Source: a virus. From it: a stretch of 22,554 nucleotides of DNA. Below the pieces are notes generated by a model. The model was not told the origin of the DNA. It did not search any database and was given only the letters and a program-made list of their open reading frames with translations. Below, in pieces: positions 1-7,179 of this stretch; the first letter of the stretch is position 1; each line of letters begins with the position of its first letter. The position numbers and the translations under genes were made by a program. The stretch is taken from IMG/VR virus record IMGVR_UViG_3300032315_000520, positions 1 to 22,554 of that record; one strand, given 5' to 3'.

Positions 1-2
1 CA

Positions 3-495
3 CCAGCACCTGTAGAGCCAACACCAGCACCTGTAGTACCTACACCAACACCGGTACCTACACCAGCACCTGTAGTACCTACACCGGCACCTACACCAGC
101 ACCTGTAGTACCTACACCGGCACCTACACCAGCACCTGTAGTACCTACACCAGCACCTGTAGTACCTACACCGGCACCTACTCCTGCACCTGTAGTACCT
201 ACACCGGCACCTGTAGAGCCAACACCAGCACCTGTAGAGCCAACACCAGCACCTGTAGTACCTACACCAACACCGGTACCTACACCTGCACCTGTAGAAC
301 CAGCACCTACACCGGCACCTGTGGTACCTACACCAGCACCTACACCTGCACCTACACCAGCACCTGTAGAGCCAACACCAGCACCTACACCAGCACCTGT
401 AGAGCCAACACCAGCACCTACACCAGCACCTGTAGAGCCAACACCAGCACCTACACCAGCACCTGTAGAGCCAACACCTGCACCGGTAGAGCTAA
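3..495 (+). repeat. Pro-Ala-Pro tandem repeat DNA
   Basis: The DNA is built from degenerate 9- to 33-nt blocks such as CCAACACCAGCACCTGTAGAG. From about 361 a 33-nt unit, encoding PTPAPTPAPVE, is repeated about four times almost perfectly. All units are multiples of 3, so gain or loss of units keeps the frame. The array continues past the left edge of the window. It codes for an extended, rod-like Pro-rich stalk. Confidence 0.95.
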
Positions 496-2222
496 CACCG
501 CCGCTAACGATAACACTAATGCAGTCTAGCACAACATATACAAATCAGACCAACATGGATCGTCTGGATGTTGGCGTAGATGTGTCGATTGGAACAATGA
601 CCAACAGCAACGATGTCACAGTTGGTGGTATGACAAACAAAGGTCGTGTCACGGAGTTTATCAACAACGGTACAATTGGTATGTTTACTAATGGCGAACC
701 AACAATTCCTGGTTGGGTTGGCACATACACCAATACCGGCACCATTGGTATCTTAGAGAATGGCATGGTGGGCACCATTGAAACCTTTAATAACACCTCT
801 ACTGGTAGTATTAACACATTACGCAACTTAGGTGTTATTAACACAATGCGTAACGAGGGCCGCATTGATACCTTGTTTAACACCAGCACAGGTACCATTG
901 GTACTGTAAACAACTTGGGTAACATTAACAATTTTACCAACAACAACAGAATTGATGTATTAAACAACTCTAGCACCATTGGTGCATTAAACAATACCGG
1001 CGTCATTGGTGCATTAAACCTAGCCGATGCCAGTATAATTGGACAGATCAACAATAGTGGTATTATCAACAGTTTGAATAACAGTAGTTTTGCAACTGTA
1101 AATTTAAACGGAGTATTGCCCACCAATTACAATGTGTTAATTAATGGAGACCGATACGGTGTATTAGCCGTTACCAACGCTAGCGGTCAAATGGCGTTCG
1201 GCGTACTAGCAGGATCATCGGTAACTGCCGGCAAAACATACATCGCCATTTTACAAGGTGTTACTGCCGAACAAATCAATACAGGCAAGTCCGGCACAAA
1301 CAACGGCGTTTCTTGGGAATTAAAACAACAGGGTGGTACTACTAACAAATGGGACTTGGTTGCATCTGCACCAGCACCTACTCCTGCACCAACACCAACA
1401 CCTACACCCAATAACAATTCCAACTCGTCATCCGATTCTAGTTCATCATCCAGTTCTAGCTCCAGTTCTAGTTCATCATCCAGTTCTAGCTCCAGTTCTA
1501 GTTCATCAAAGTCATCAATCGGTCCGGTGGCTGGGGTAGCAGTAGCTGCCGGTGTAACAGCATTCATTGTTTCGAAGTTGACTTCTACAAACAGCGGTCT
1601 CGTAGCGGCCTACACCAATAAGGAGTTCAATGGTACTCATAGTGGGTCAACCGCTGTACTCAAGTTCAAAGACAACACCTACGTAGACCATAGCAGTTAT
1701 ATCGGACCTTTGGATAGTTACAACTCAAATGTTACCTCCGAAAAACCAAACTACAGCAGATACTTGGCCACAATCAGAACCGGTGTTACCAAGCAATACA
1801 GTCTGGATAATCGGGATAAGTTTATGCTCATGCCATCATTACATACCAACTATACTGTGGTAAGCAATTTTGGGTCAGGCACTACAAATGCTGATACTAG
1901 CGTTTTAGGTATGGGTCAAACTTACAATCAATGGTCACAAAATGCAAATCTGCGCCTAAGTTATCAATTGACTGACAAAGTAAGATTTGCCACCAACGTA
2001 GGAGCCGGATACAATATGTTGGGTAACAACCCGCTGTTGTCTAATACTGGATCGTTGGTCAGTACAGGATACACCAACAGCCGAACCTTGTATACTGCTG
2101 GTGTCGGAGTAGAATCCGCCATAGCAAAAAATGTTTCTAGTGCTGTGAGATATGACAAACAAAACAATTTACAAGGTTATCAGAGCCAGATAATTTCAGT
2201 CCGAGCAACAATTGCGTTTTAA
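3..2222 (+). CDS. Autotransporter-like surface protein with Pro-rich repeats (5' end missing)
   Basis: The reading frame is open from base 3 to the TAA at 2220-2222, so the true start lies left of the window. The GTG at 321 sits inside the repeats and is not a credible start. Parts in order: Pro-Ala-Pro-Thr/Val-Glu repeats up to about base 495; an Asn/Thr/Gly/Ile-rich passenger-like region (about 520-1130) with recurring N-x-G-x-I-x-x-L steps suggesting a beta-helix; a linker; a pure Ser tract (about 1425-1510); one hydrophobic helix (about 1520-1580, GPVAGVAVAAGV); then about 200 residues of alternating polar/hydrophobic strands ending in phenylalanine. A terminal aromatic residue is the known outer-membrane barrel targeting signal. 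Inference: a phage-encoded protein displayed on the host surface, or a fibre-like virion protein. The barrel part is short for a classical 12-strand autotransporter, so the family assignment is tentative. No sequence family was recognised outright. Confidence 0.75.
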   Translation, partial: PAPVEPTPAPVVPTPTPVPTPAPVVPTPAPTPAPVVPTPAPTPAPVVPTPAPVVPTPAPTPAPVVPTPAPVEPTPAPVEPTPAPVVPTPTPVPTPAPVEPAPTPAPVVPTPAPTPAPTPAPVEPTPAPTPAPVEPTPAPTPAPVEPTPAPTPAPVEPTPAPVELTPPLTITLMQSSTTYTNQTNMDRLDVGVDVSIGTMTNSNDVTVGGMTNKGRVTEFINNGTIGMFTNGEPTIPGWVGTYTNTGTIGILENGMVGTIETFNNTSTGSINTLRNLGVINTMRNEGRIDTLFNTSTGTIGTVNNLGNINNFTNNNRIDVLNNSSTIGALNNTGVIGALNLADASIIGQINNSGIINSLNNSSFATVNLNGVLPTNYNVLINGDRYGVLAVTNASGQMAFGVLAGSSVTAGKTYIAILQGVTAEQINTGKSGTNNGVSWELKQQGGTTNKWDLVASAPAPTPAPTPTPTPNNNSNSSSDSSSSSSSSSSSSSSSSSSSSSSSSKSSIGPVAGVAVAAGVTAFIVSKLTSTNSGLVAAYTNKEFNGTHSGSTAVLKFKDNTYVDHSSYIGPLDSYNSNVTSEKPNYSRYLATIRTGVTKQYSLDNRDKFMLMPSLHTNYTVVSNFGSGTTNADTSVLGMGQTYNQWSQNANLRLSYQLTDKVRFATNVGAGYNMLGNNPLLSNTGSLVSTGYTNSRTLYTAGVGVESAIAKNVSSAVRYDKQNNLQGYQSQIISVRATIAF
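1436..1510 (+). repeat. Serine-tract tandem repeat
   Basis: A 30-nt unit (TTCTAGTTCATCATCCAGTT followed by CTAGCTCCAG) occurs a little over two times in a row. It encodes an uninterrupted Ser run between the passenger-like part and the hydrophobic helix of the surface protein. Confidence 0.85.
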
Positions 2223-2270
2223 TATTACGGAAATAGTGTTGTACCAAAACAACAGTCTGGAAAATAATGC

Positions 2271-2298
2271 TTGTGGTATCCTGTGGTTCGTGTATAAT
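2271..2298 (+). promoter_or_regulatory. Sigma70-like promoter for the CobS-like gene
   Basis: A perfect -10 box TATAAT (2293-2298) lies 16 nt after a weak -35 TTGTGG (2271-2276), in the gap after the surface-protein gene. The -10 is followed by GG, as at 3544 and 5749. Transcription would start near 2305, giving a short leader to the ATG at 2333. Confidence 0.6.
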
Positions 2299-2332
2299 GG
2301 TACATTAAATTATGTTTAAGTGAAAGGTGTAT

Positions 2333-3499
2333 ATGTTGAATAAAAACGGAGTTGCTTTCGTAGAAGCGGCAGAAAAACTTTATGGTGTTGGCGCAATATT
2401 GACCAGAGATGGTATTGCTCATGTAGTGAGTGAAGCTGATGTGCCATATCCATATTGGTTTGTAACCAAAACAGAATATCGTAGTGGTGAGCGTGGTCGT
2501 TATAAGTTACCAAATATTGGTAGCAAAAAATCAAAAGTGTCGGCTGTGGCAAAGGAGCCAGAATTAGAAGTTGCATTGCAGGCACAATCAGCACAAGTGC
2601 TAGAGTTTCGTCAACCAAAAATGATTGATGAATCTGATTCGGCAATTCCTGCAAAATGGCCTGATTATGTCCCCTTTGGATTTTATCGTGATATGAAGAA
2701 TATCATTTCATCCAAACAATTCTATCCTGTATTCGTTACAGGCTTATCAGGCAACGGCAAGACCTTGATGGTCGAGCAAGTGTGTGCTGAATTGCAGCGT
2801 GAGTGTATTCGTGTTAATATCTCCATTGAGACCGATGAAACCGACCTGCTTGGTGGTCCTACTCTTATCAATGGCAATGTGGTGAATCGTGATGGTCCTG
2901 TATTACAGGCTATGAAGAAAGGTGCCGTATTGTTGATTGACGAAGTAGACCGTGGTTCTAATAAGTTGATGTGCTTGCAAGGCATTCTCGAAGGCAAACC
3001 ATACTACAATAAAAAAACTGGCGAAGTAGTAACGCCAACCAAAGGCTTCACCGTGATTGCCACCGCCAACACCAAAGGTCGTGGTAGTGAAGAAGGTCGT
3101 TATCTGTCACAAGTGCTTGATGATGCCTTCTTGGAACGATTCCCAATTACGGTAGAACAGGAATATCCTGATGCCAAAACTGAGAAAAAGATTCTTACAC
3201 CATTAATTGATGATAAGGATTTCGTTGAGAATTTATGCCAATGGGCAGATGTGGTTCGCCAAACATTTGACCAAGGTGCAGTTGATGAGATTATCTCCAC
3301 TCGCCGTTTGGTACATATTGCCAAAGCATATAGTATCTTCAAAGACCGCATGAAAGCGATTGAGCTTTGTGTGAATCGTTTTGATGCCGAAACCAAAATG
3401 GCATTTTTAGATTTGTATTCAAAAGTCGATGCGACAGTAGAATCACCAGCGAATACAAGTACCACAGTTGCCAGTACCGAAACATCGGTGCAACAATAG
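2333..3499 (+). CDS. cobS: CobS/MoxR-type AAA+ ATPase
   Basis: The AAA+ core is clear: Walker A GLSGNGKT (about residues 137-144), Walker B LLIDEVD (about 200-206), a sensor-1 segment ATAN, and an ERFP motif after it. This arrangement closely resembles the CobS-like proteins common in T4-like phages of marine and freshwater bacteria. Bacterial CobS is an ATPase subunit of cobaltochelatase in cobalamin synthesis. The phage role is unproven and may instead be remodelling of a protein complex. The N-terminal 100 residues carry a phage-type extension not seen in the core family. I chose ATG 2333 over the GTG at 2327 because AAGG at 2324-2327 gives proper spacing to it and overlaps the GTG. The tail is Ser/Thr-rich. 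It has its own promoter and is followed by another promoter and a small gene. Confidence 0.85.
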   Translation: MLNKNGVAFVEAAEKLYGVGAILTRDGIAHVVSEADVPYPYWFVTKTEYRSGERGRYKLPNIGSKKSKVSAVAKEPELEVALQAQSAQVLEFRQPKMIDESDSAIPAKWPDYVPFGFYRDMKNIISSKQFYPVFVTGLSGNGKTLMVEQVCAELQRECIRVNISIETDETDLLGGPTLINGNVVNRDGPVLQAMKKGAVLLIDEVDRGSNKLMCLQGILEGKPYYNKKTGEVVTPTKGFTVIATANTKGRGSEEGRYLSQVLDDAFLERFPITVEQEYPDAKTEKKILTPLIDDKDFVENLCQWADVVRQTFDQGAVDEIISTRRLVHIAKAYSIFKDRMKAIELCVNRFDAETKMAFLDLYSKVDATVESPANTSTTVASTETSVQQ

Positions 3500-3520
3500 T
3501 GGTAAATAACCAAGGATTGG

Positions 3521-3549
3521 TTGCCAACCAACCGTCCTTGTGTTATAAT
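3521..3549 (+). promoter_or_regulatory. Sigma70-like promoter, strong
   Basis: TTGCCA (3521-3526), 17-nt spacer, perfect TATAAT (3544-3549) followed by GG. It sits in the gap between the CobS-like gene and the gene starting at 3602. Its leader shares the 13-mer TTGAGAAGGAATT, including the ribosome site, with the leader of the gene at 5784. Confidence 0.8.
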
Positions 3550-3601
3550 GGCAGTTCAAGTTGCATTTTATTTTATTAATTTATTGAGAAGGAATTACAT
3601 C

Positions 3602-3946
3602 ATGGCATTAACAGTTCGTAAAGGCAAAATCAATCGTCACGAAAAAATCACTCAGGTATTATTGAGTGGCAAACCAGTATCGCCTGACGAGATTGCTGCC
3701 GTATTCAAAGGCACCGACCAAGAGTCTGTTTTATATCGCCTCTCGACCAACATCTACAACATTCGTAAAGATGGTGGCATCGTCAAAGTGATTAAATCTG
3801 GCCGTAAGGTAACAGGTTATCAGCTCGTAAACTTTACCGAGTTCGATGCTAATGGCCGATTCAAAGGCGCCACTAAGGCAGCTGCACCAGTTGCAAAAGC
3901 TGGCAAGGCAGTTGACCAATCTCAACCTGCTGAAGTAGCAGCCTAA
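3602..3946 (+). CDS. Small basic protein, winged-helix-like, unknown role
   Basis: This codes for a 114-aa protein. I chose ATG 3602 because it follows GAGAAGGAATT with good spacing; a longer reading from TTG 3521 would start inside the -35 box of the promoter. Residues 1-75 are basic and predicted to be mostly helical, ending in a short strand pair (GGIVKVIKSGRKVTGYQLV). This is the look of a small winged-helix/HTH fold that reads 'is the option on or off' style DNA sites, but I recognise no named family. The C-terminal third is Ala/Lys-rich and probably disordered. It has a strong promoter of its own, which suggests high and early expression. DNA binding is inference from composition and predicted fold only. 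Confidence 0.75.
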   Translation: MALTVRKGKINRHEKITQVLLSGKPVSPDEIAAVFKGTDQESVLYRLSTNIYNIRKDGGIVKVIKSGRKVTGYQLVNFTEFDANGRFKGATKAAAPVAKAGKAVDQSQPAEVAA

Positions 3947-3957
3947 TCGTAGAATCA

Positions 3958-4117
3958 AATATGGCCCCTCGGGAGAGGCCGCCATATTAAAGCACATCAT
4001 ACGAACCGATTACTCTGGTAGCAAAGGCGCAAGCTGATGGTGTGCTTTAATATGGTGTTGTACCATAAACCTCGGTTAACTCCGAGGCATTCATCGCAGT
4101 AAAGTTCCTGTTTATGG
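3958..4117 (+). ncRNA. Candidate structured RNA or leader upstream of the DUF262-HNH gene
   Basis: This non-coding stretch holds nested and competing inverted repeats. Hairpin A: AATATGGC (3958-3965) with GCCATATT (3981-3988), enclosing CCTC/GAGG. Stem B: 3982-4000 pairs with 4037-4055 over 19 consecutive positions (one G-U), loop 36 nt. Stem C: CCATAAAC (4063-4070) with GTTTATGG (4110-4117), enclosing the hairpin CTCGG (4071-4075)/CCGAG (4082-4086). Hairpin A and the base of stem B use the same bases (3982-3988), so they exclude each other, as in a switch. No poly-U run follows. No promoter is obvious directly upstream, so it may be read from the promoter at 3521. It could be a regulatory leader, a small RNA, a processing site, or a DNA-level element. 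Confidence 0.5.
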
Positions 4118-4155
4118 GAATTTGTTTTACCTTAACTTAATATGAGGAAATAATT

Positions 4156-5505
4156 ATGAGTAACAATGTAACAGTTTATATCAACAAAGACTATCCATTA
4201 AATTCGGATAAGATGTTCAATTTCAAAAACAAAATTGGACTAGACCTTTCATTTCAATCAGAAGCTCGGTGGGATCCTAAACAAAAGAGTGAGTTTATTA
4301 CCTCTTTGATTAAAGGTATGGCACCATCACGAATTATTGTTGCCAATATTGAAAGTTGTTTAGAAGAAGCTACAGAAGATTCATTGTGTTATAATTATTT
4401 CTCAGACTGGCAGAACCGCGGTAAAGAAGGTATCTCGATTGATGGTAATAATCGTACCATCACTATTGATGAGTACCTCAACGATAAGGTTGCAATTGAA
4501 CATGGTGAATACAATTTACCTACAGGTCCGGTTGTAATAAATGAGAAGAATGACCGTTTCAACACACACCCAAAACTATTAAAAGAACATATTACAAACA
4601 ATATTCGTATTTCTATTTGTGAATATGTCAAAGCAACTCGTTCGGACTTATCCGAATTATTCAAGAACATTAACAATGGCGTACCACTAAATGCACAAGA
4701 GTTGCGTAATGCTACTTTAGTGCCGTTCGCTGAAGAAGTCCGTAAGTTGGCCAAAGAATATTCTGGGGCATTTAAATATATCTTTAAGTCAAATGGTCGC
4801 CGTGCTATTGATGAACAGATTGTTAATATGTCTGTGTATTACGCTTATGGTGCATCTGAAGGTATTTCTAAGAAAGATAAAGACACAGCATACGATGACA
4901 ATTCAACGGTATGGAAAAACTTTAAGGGTGCCAAGAAAGCAATTGAAGATACATTAAAACTAGTTGACAAATATGCTAATGCTGGATTTAAAGACGTATC
5001 AACAATGATGAATTTGTTTATTGCTGTTTCTTATCTACAAAAAGAAAAGCGTAATATTGTAGATAAAGAAAAATTCTTTAAATGGTTCTTGTCTACTGAA
5101 AATGCTCGTGTTGGTGATTTTACCAAGTTGGTTGAAACTAAGACCGAGAGTCGTGACTATGAAGGTTGTAATACCAGTACGAGTAAAGAATATTTGATTG
5201 CTCGTTATGAATATATTTTAAAAGACTTACAGTTGGTTTCTTCTGATATTGTTACTGCTGTGGATCCTGAAAGATTGTTTAGTCGTGCTCAACGATATGA
5301 AATGTGGGCTCGACAAGGTGGTGTATGTACTCAAACAGGTAAAATTATACCTGAAGAAGATATTAACAATCACGAAGTGTGGGCTGCTGACCATGTAATT
5401 CCATATTCTAAAGGTGGACCAACTACGGTAGAAAATGGTGAATTGGTTTGTAAAGAATATAATTTGGCTAAAAGTAATAAGATGCCAGAATTATTGTCTG
5501 CGTAG
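4156..5505 (+). CDS. DUF262-HNH nuclease-like protein
   Basis: This codes for a 449-aa two-domain protein. The N-terminal DUF262 (ParB/sulfiredoxin-type) part shows DGNNRTITI (about residues 96-104) at the place of the family's DGQQR motif, and NGVPLNAQELRNA (about 174-186), a family hallmark. The C-terminal HNH domain (about 380-445) has C391, then AADHVIP with the catalytic-type D412-H413, then N427, C432 and N436. DUF262-HNH proteins include GmrSD-type modification-dependent restriction enzymes and SspE-type defence nucleases. Here the Q-Q of DGQQR is N-N, so nucleotide handling may differ. The start has GAGGAA upstream. Neighbours are a structured RNA before it and a tiny membrane protein 3 nt after it. 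The role in a phage is unknown: attack on rival or host DNA, or homing-type activity, are both possible. Confidence 0.85.
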   Translation: MSNNVTVYINKDYPLNSDKMFNFKNKIGLDLSFQSEARWDPKQKSEFITSLIKGMAPSRIIVANIESCLEEATEDSLCYNYFSDWQNRGKEGISIDGNNRTITIDEYLNDKVAIEHGEYNLPTGPVVINEKNDRFNTHPKLLKEHITNNIRISICEYVKATRSDLSELFKNINNGVPLNAQELRNATLVPFAEEVRKLAKEYSGAFKYIFKSNGRRAIDEQIVNMSVYYAYGASEGISKKDKDTAYDDNSTVWKNFKGAKKAIEDTLKLVDKYANAGFKDVSTMMNLFIAVSYLQKEKRNIVDKEKFFKWFLSTENARVGDFTKLVETKTESRDYEGCNTSTSKEYLIARYEYILKDLQLVSSDIVTAVDPERLFSRAQRYEMWARQGGVCTQTGKIIPEEDINNHEVWAADHVIPYSKGGPTTVENGELVCKEYNLAKSNKMPELLSA

Positions 5506-5508
5506 TAA

Positions 5509-5688
5509 ATGGCATTAATTTTACTCATATTCTGTATCGCCACGGCATTTTGTGCAGGCCGGGAGTTTGAGTGTAGAACCACGCTGGACTACTCACCAGG
5601 AGCGCTTGGAGCGCTTCTGGTTTGTTCGGTTATACTAGGTCTCATACTCATTGGTGTCCTCTCTCCTGAGGCGCTCCTAATCGACTAA
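5509..5688 (+). CDS. 59-aa protein with two hydrophobic segments
   Basis: This small gene starts 3 nt after the stop of the DUF262-HNH gene. It has no clear ribosome site, so translation would rely on coupling to the upstream gene. The product has hydrophobic stretches at about residues 2-16 and 32-51, separated by a charged, Cys-containing link, so it is probably a double-spanning inner-membrane protein. The DNA is visibly richer in G+C than its neighbours and contains repeated AGCGCT palindromes (5601-5618) and an inverted copy (AGGAGCGC near 5599, GCGCTCCT near 5670). This suggests foreign origin. Possible roles are a membrane partner or effector of the nuclease, or a holin-like protein. 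It could also be a chance frame, since 59 codons is short. Confidence 0.5.
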   Translation: MALILLIFCIATAFCAGREFECRTTLDYSPGALGALLVCSVILGLILIGVLSPEALLID

Positions 5689-5726
5689 AATATGTTGTTT
5701 CCAAGCAACATTCCAGCATATTTCTC

Positions 5727-5754
5727 TTGTAATTTTCTATGGTTATGTTATAAT
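5727..5754 (+). promoter_or_regulatory. Sigma70-like promoter for the small-gene operon
   Basis: TTGTAA (5727-5732), 16-nt spacer, perfect TATAAT (5749-5754) followed by GG. It precedes the long run of tightly packed genes that starts at 5784. No other clear promoter was seen until 12529, so it may drive the whole block. Confidence 0.65.
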
Positions 5755-5783
5755 GGTATCTCAATTTGAGAAGGAATTTTAAT

Positions 5784-6026
5784 ATGAAAAAATCAGTAAA
5801 TAAATCCATTAAAGATATTTTTCCTGGCATTATGATTTTAGATAATGAACCAGTCCGTGTAGAAAACCCATTTAGTGGTGAAAGTGTTATGTTATCACCT
5901 GATGAAGTTGCTGTATATGATTACCTTAAAGGTTGTGAGTTAATTGGTGACCATAAAGGTTTGCGTAAAGGCCTTAATTGGTTTATGAATAACAATGCAC
6001 AAGCCTACATGACATTATTAGATTAA
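5784..6026 (+). CDS. Conserved small phage protein
   Basis: This codes for 80 aa. ATG 5784 is preceded by GAGAAGGAATT at the right distance; the upstream in-frame TTG at 5766 is part of that leader. The product has a NPFSGE segment, a central LSPDEVAVYDYLKG helix and a C-terminal GLNWFMNNNAQAYMTLLD segment. This pattern (acidic, aromatic end closing in LLD) recurs in small unnamed proteins of many tailed phages. No catalytic motif is visible. It is the first gene of a run of about 17 closely spaced genes, so it is probably expressed early. The function is unknown. Confidence 0.85.
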   Translation: MKKSVNKSIKDIFPGIMILDNEPVRVENPFSGESVMLSPDEVAVYDYLKGCELIGDHKGLRKGLNWFMNNNAQAYMTLLD

Positions 6027-6036
6027 GGAATATATT

Positions 6037-6759
6037 ATGGGAACAAGATCACTTACTTTTGTTTATGAAAAATATGGCGAAGTACAAAAACCAGTAGTTA
6101 ATATGTACCGTCAATTTGATGGCTATCCTACAGGACATGGTGCTGAGTTAGCGGAGTTTTTGAGTGGTGGCCGTATGGTTAACGGTTTGGCTCAAACCAA
6201 AACCGTTGAAGAAATAGTTTTCAACGGCATGGGTTGTTTGGGTGCTCAGATGGTTGCTCACTTTAAGCAAACGCCTGGGGGTTTTTATATTCATCCAGTT
6301 GATGTAACCGATTGTGGCCAAGATTATGAGTACCACATTTACGATAGTGATAAAGGTTTGTATATTGAAGTGGTTGATTGTGGTTGCAATATGTTTGGTA
6401 TGACCATGAGTGATAAACACGATTTTGTATTCAAAGGTAATCTAAAAGAGTTTACTAAATTTTGTTCTGATGATTTGCCCGATGAGCAAGAAAATATTTT
6501 CGATGGCAGTATTGTTGGCCAAGATTGGTTAAAATCTGTATTGCGTGATGGTGTAGTAACAGTTAATTTTATTAAAAATGATGGCACCGAGCGTACCATG
6601 AAATGCACCTTGAGTAAAGAAATTGTGCCATCAGTTGTGAGTGAGAATGTTAAAAAGGTTCGTGCAATCTCAAGTGATGTGCTGCCTGTATATGATATTG
6701 ATGCACAAGGCTGGCGGTCATTCCGTTGGGATTCTATTAAGAGTGTGGAGATAAAGTGA
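6037..6759 (+). CDS. Phage protein with C-terminal SH3-like (DUF2693-type) domain
   Basis: The 240-aa product has two parts. Residues 1-130 begin with MGTRSLTFVYE and contain MYRQFDGYPTGHG, a signature of a widespread phage and bacterial protein of unknown role. Residues about 170-240 contain VVTVNFIKNDGTERTMKCTL and a closing WRSFRWDSIK; this is the small SH3-like beta-barrel typical of phage proteins labelled DUF2693. AGGAAT ten bases upstream supports the ATG. The gene ends in a 4-nt overlap with the next one. Fusion of the two parts suggests they act together, perhaps binding a host protein or nucleic acid, which is inference. Confidence 0.8.
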   Translation: MGTRSLTFVYEKYGEVQKPVVNMYRQFDGYPTGHGAELAEFLSGGRMVNGLAQTKTVEEIVFNGMGCLGAQMVAHFKQTPGGFYIHPVDVTDCGQDYEYHIYDSDKGLYIEVVDCGCNMFGMTMSDKHDFVFKGNLKEFTKFCSDDLPDEQENIFDGSIVGQDWLKSVLRDGVVTVNFIKNDGTERTMKCTLSKEIVPSVVSENVKKVRAISSDVLPVYDIDAQGWRSFRWDSIKSVEIK

Positions 6760-7178
6760 AAATTGTAATTAATGCTTGTCATGGTGGTTTTGGTTTATCA
6801 CATAAAGCGATTGTTCGATATCTTGAGATTCTAGATAAAAAAGTCTGGATTGAAGAAGATGAAGATTGGGAAGGCCAATTCAATTATTGGTTGGTACCAA
6901 AAGAAGAACGTTTGCATGACCGTGAATCTGATTTTTGGGATCTTACTGATGAAGAAAAGAAAACCTACAATAAAACATGGCGAGAACAGAATTTTTCTGA
7001 TCGTGAGATTTTTCGTGGTGATACTGCCCTAATTCAAGTTGTTGAAGAATTGGGCACCGATGCAAATGGTCGATATTCAGAATTAAAGATTGTGGAGATT
7101 CCAGATGACGTAGAATGGCAGATTGCTGAGTACGATGGTTTGGAATGGGTTGCAGAAAAACATAGAACTTGGAGATAA
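6756..7178 (+). CDS. Conserved phage protein, GTG start
   Basis: The product is 140 aa and starts at a GTG that overlaps the TGA of the previous gene by 4 nt (translational coupling). It begins KIVINACHGGFGLS, and near the end has VVEELGTDANGRYSELKIVEIPDD followed by a HRTW close. The combination of an N-terminal CHGGFGLS motif and this acidic IPDDVEW end marks a conserved protein family seen in many phages and some plasmids. A Cys-His pair (residues 8-9) is present, but no complete metal or catalytic site can be read. The function is unknown. Confidence 0.85.
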   Translation: MKIVINACHGGFGLSHKAIVRYLEILDKKVWIEEDEDWEGQFNYWLVPKEERLHDRESDFWDLTDEEKKTYNKTWREQNFSDREIFRGDTALIQVVEELGTDANGRYSELKIVEIPDDVEWQIAEYDGLEWVAEKHRTWR

Positions 7179-7179
7179 T

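Noticed and set aside
321-323. GTG as start of the first gene
   Set aside because: The repeat frame is open without stops back to base 3 and the GTG sits in the middle of the repeats, so the gene begins outside the window.
3-495. CRISPR array
   Set aside because: The units are degenerate, adjoining and coding, with no unique spacers.
545-1567. Long minus-strand reading frames under the surface protein
   Set aside because: They mirror the Asn/Thr/Ser-rich repeats and show low-complexity Val/Leu/Pro or Glu/Leu strings; the + strand frame has clear protein features.
2237-2254. Terminator after the surface protein gene
   Set aside because: The TGTTGT/ACAACA stem is weak and has no T-run.
3521-3601. 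Longer start (TTG 3521) for the small basic protein
   Set aside because: It overlaps the -35 and -10 boxes; the ATG at 3602 has the ribosome site.
3991-4048. tRNA gene (7-bp acceptor-like AAGCACA/TGTGCTT, GGTTCG on the minus strand)
   Set aside because: Only 58 nt lie between the ends, no D or anticodon arm forms, and the pairing runs on as one long stem.
2236-4065. Shared 11-mer GTGTTGTACCA at 2236-2246 and 4055-4065
   Set aside because: It is too short, and without further similarity, to claim a repeat element.
4964-4995. TTGACA inside the DUF262 gene as promoter
   Set aside because: No -10-like box follows at 16-18 nt.
4156-5505. Group I intron with HNH homing gene
   Set aside because: Neighbouring genes are not split, and no intron core elements were recognised around the HNH gene.
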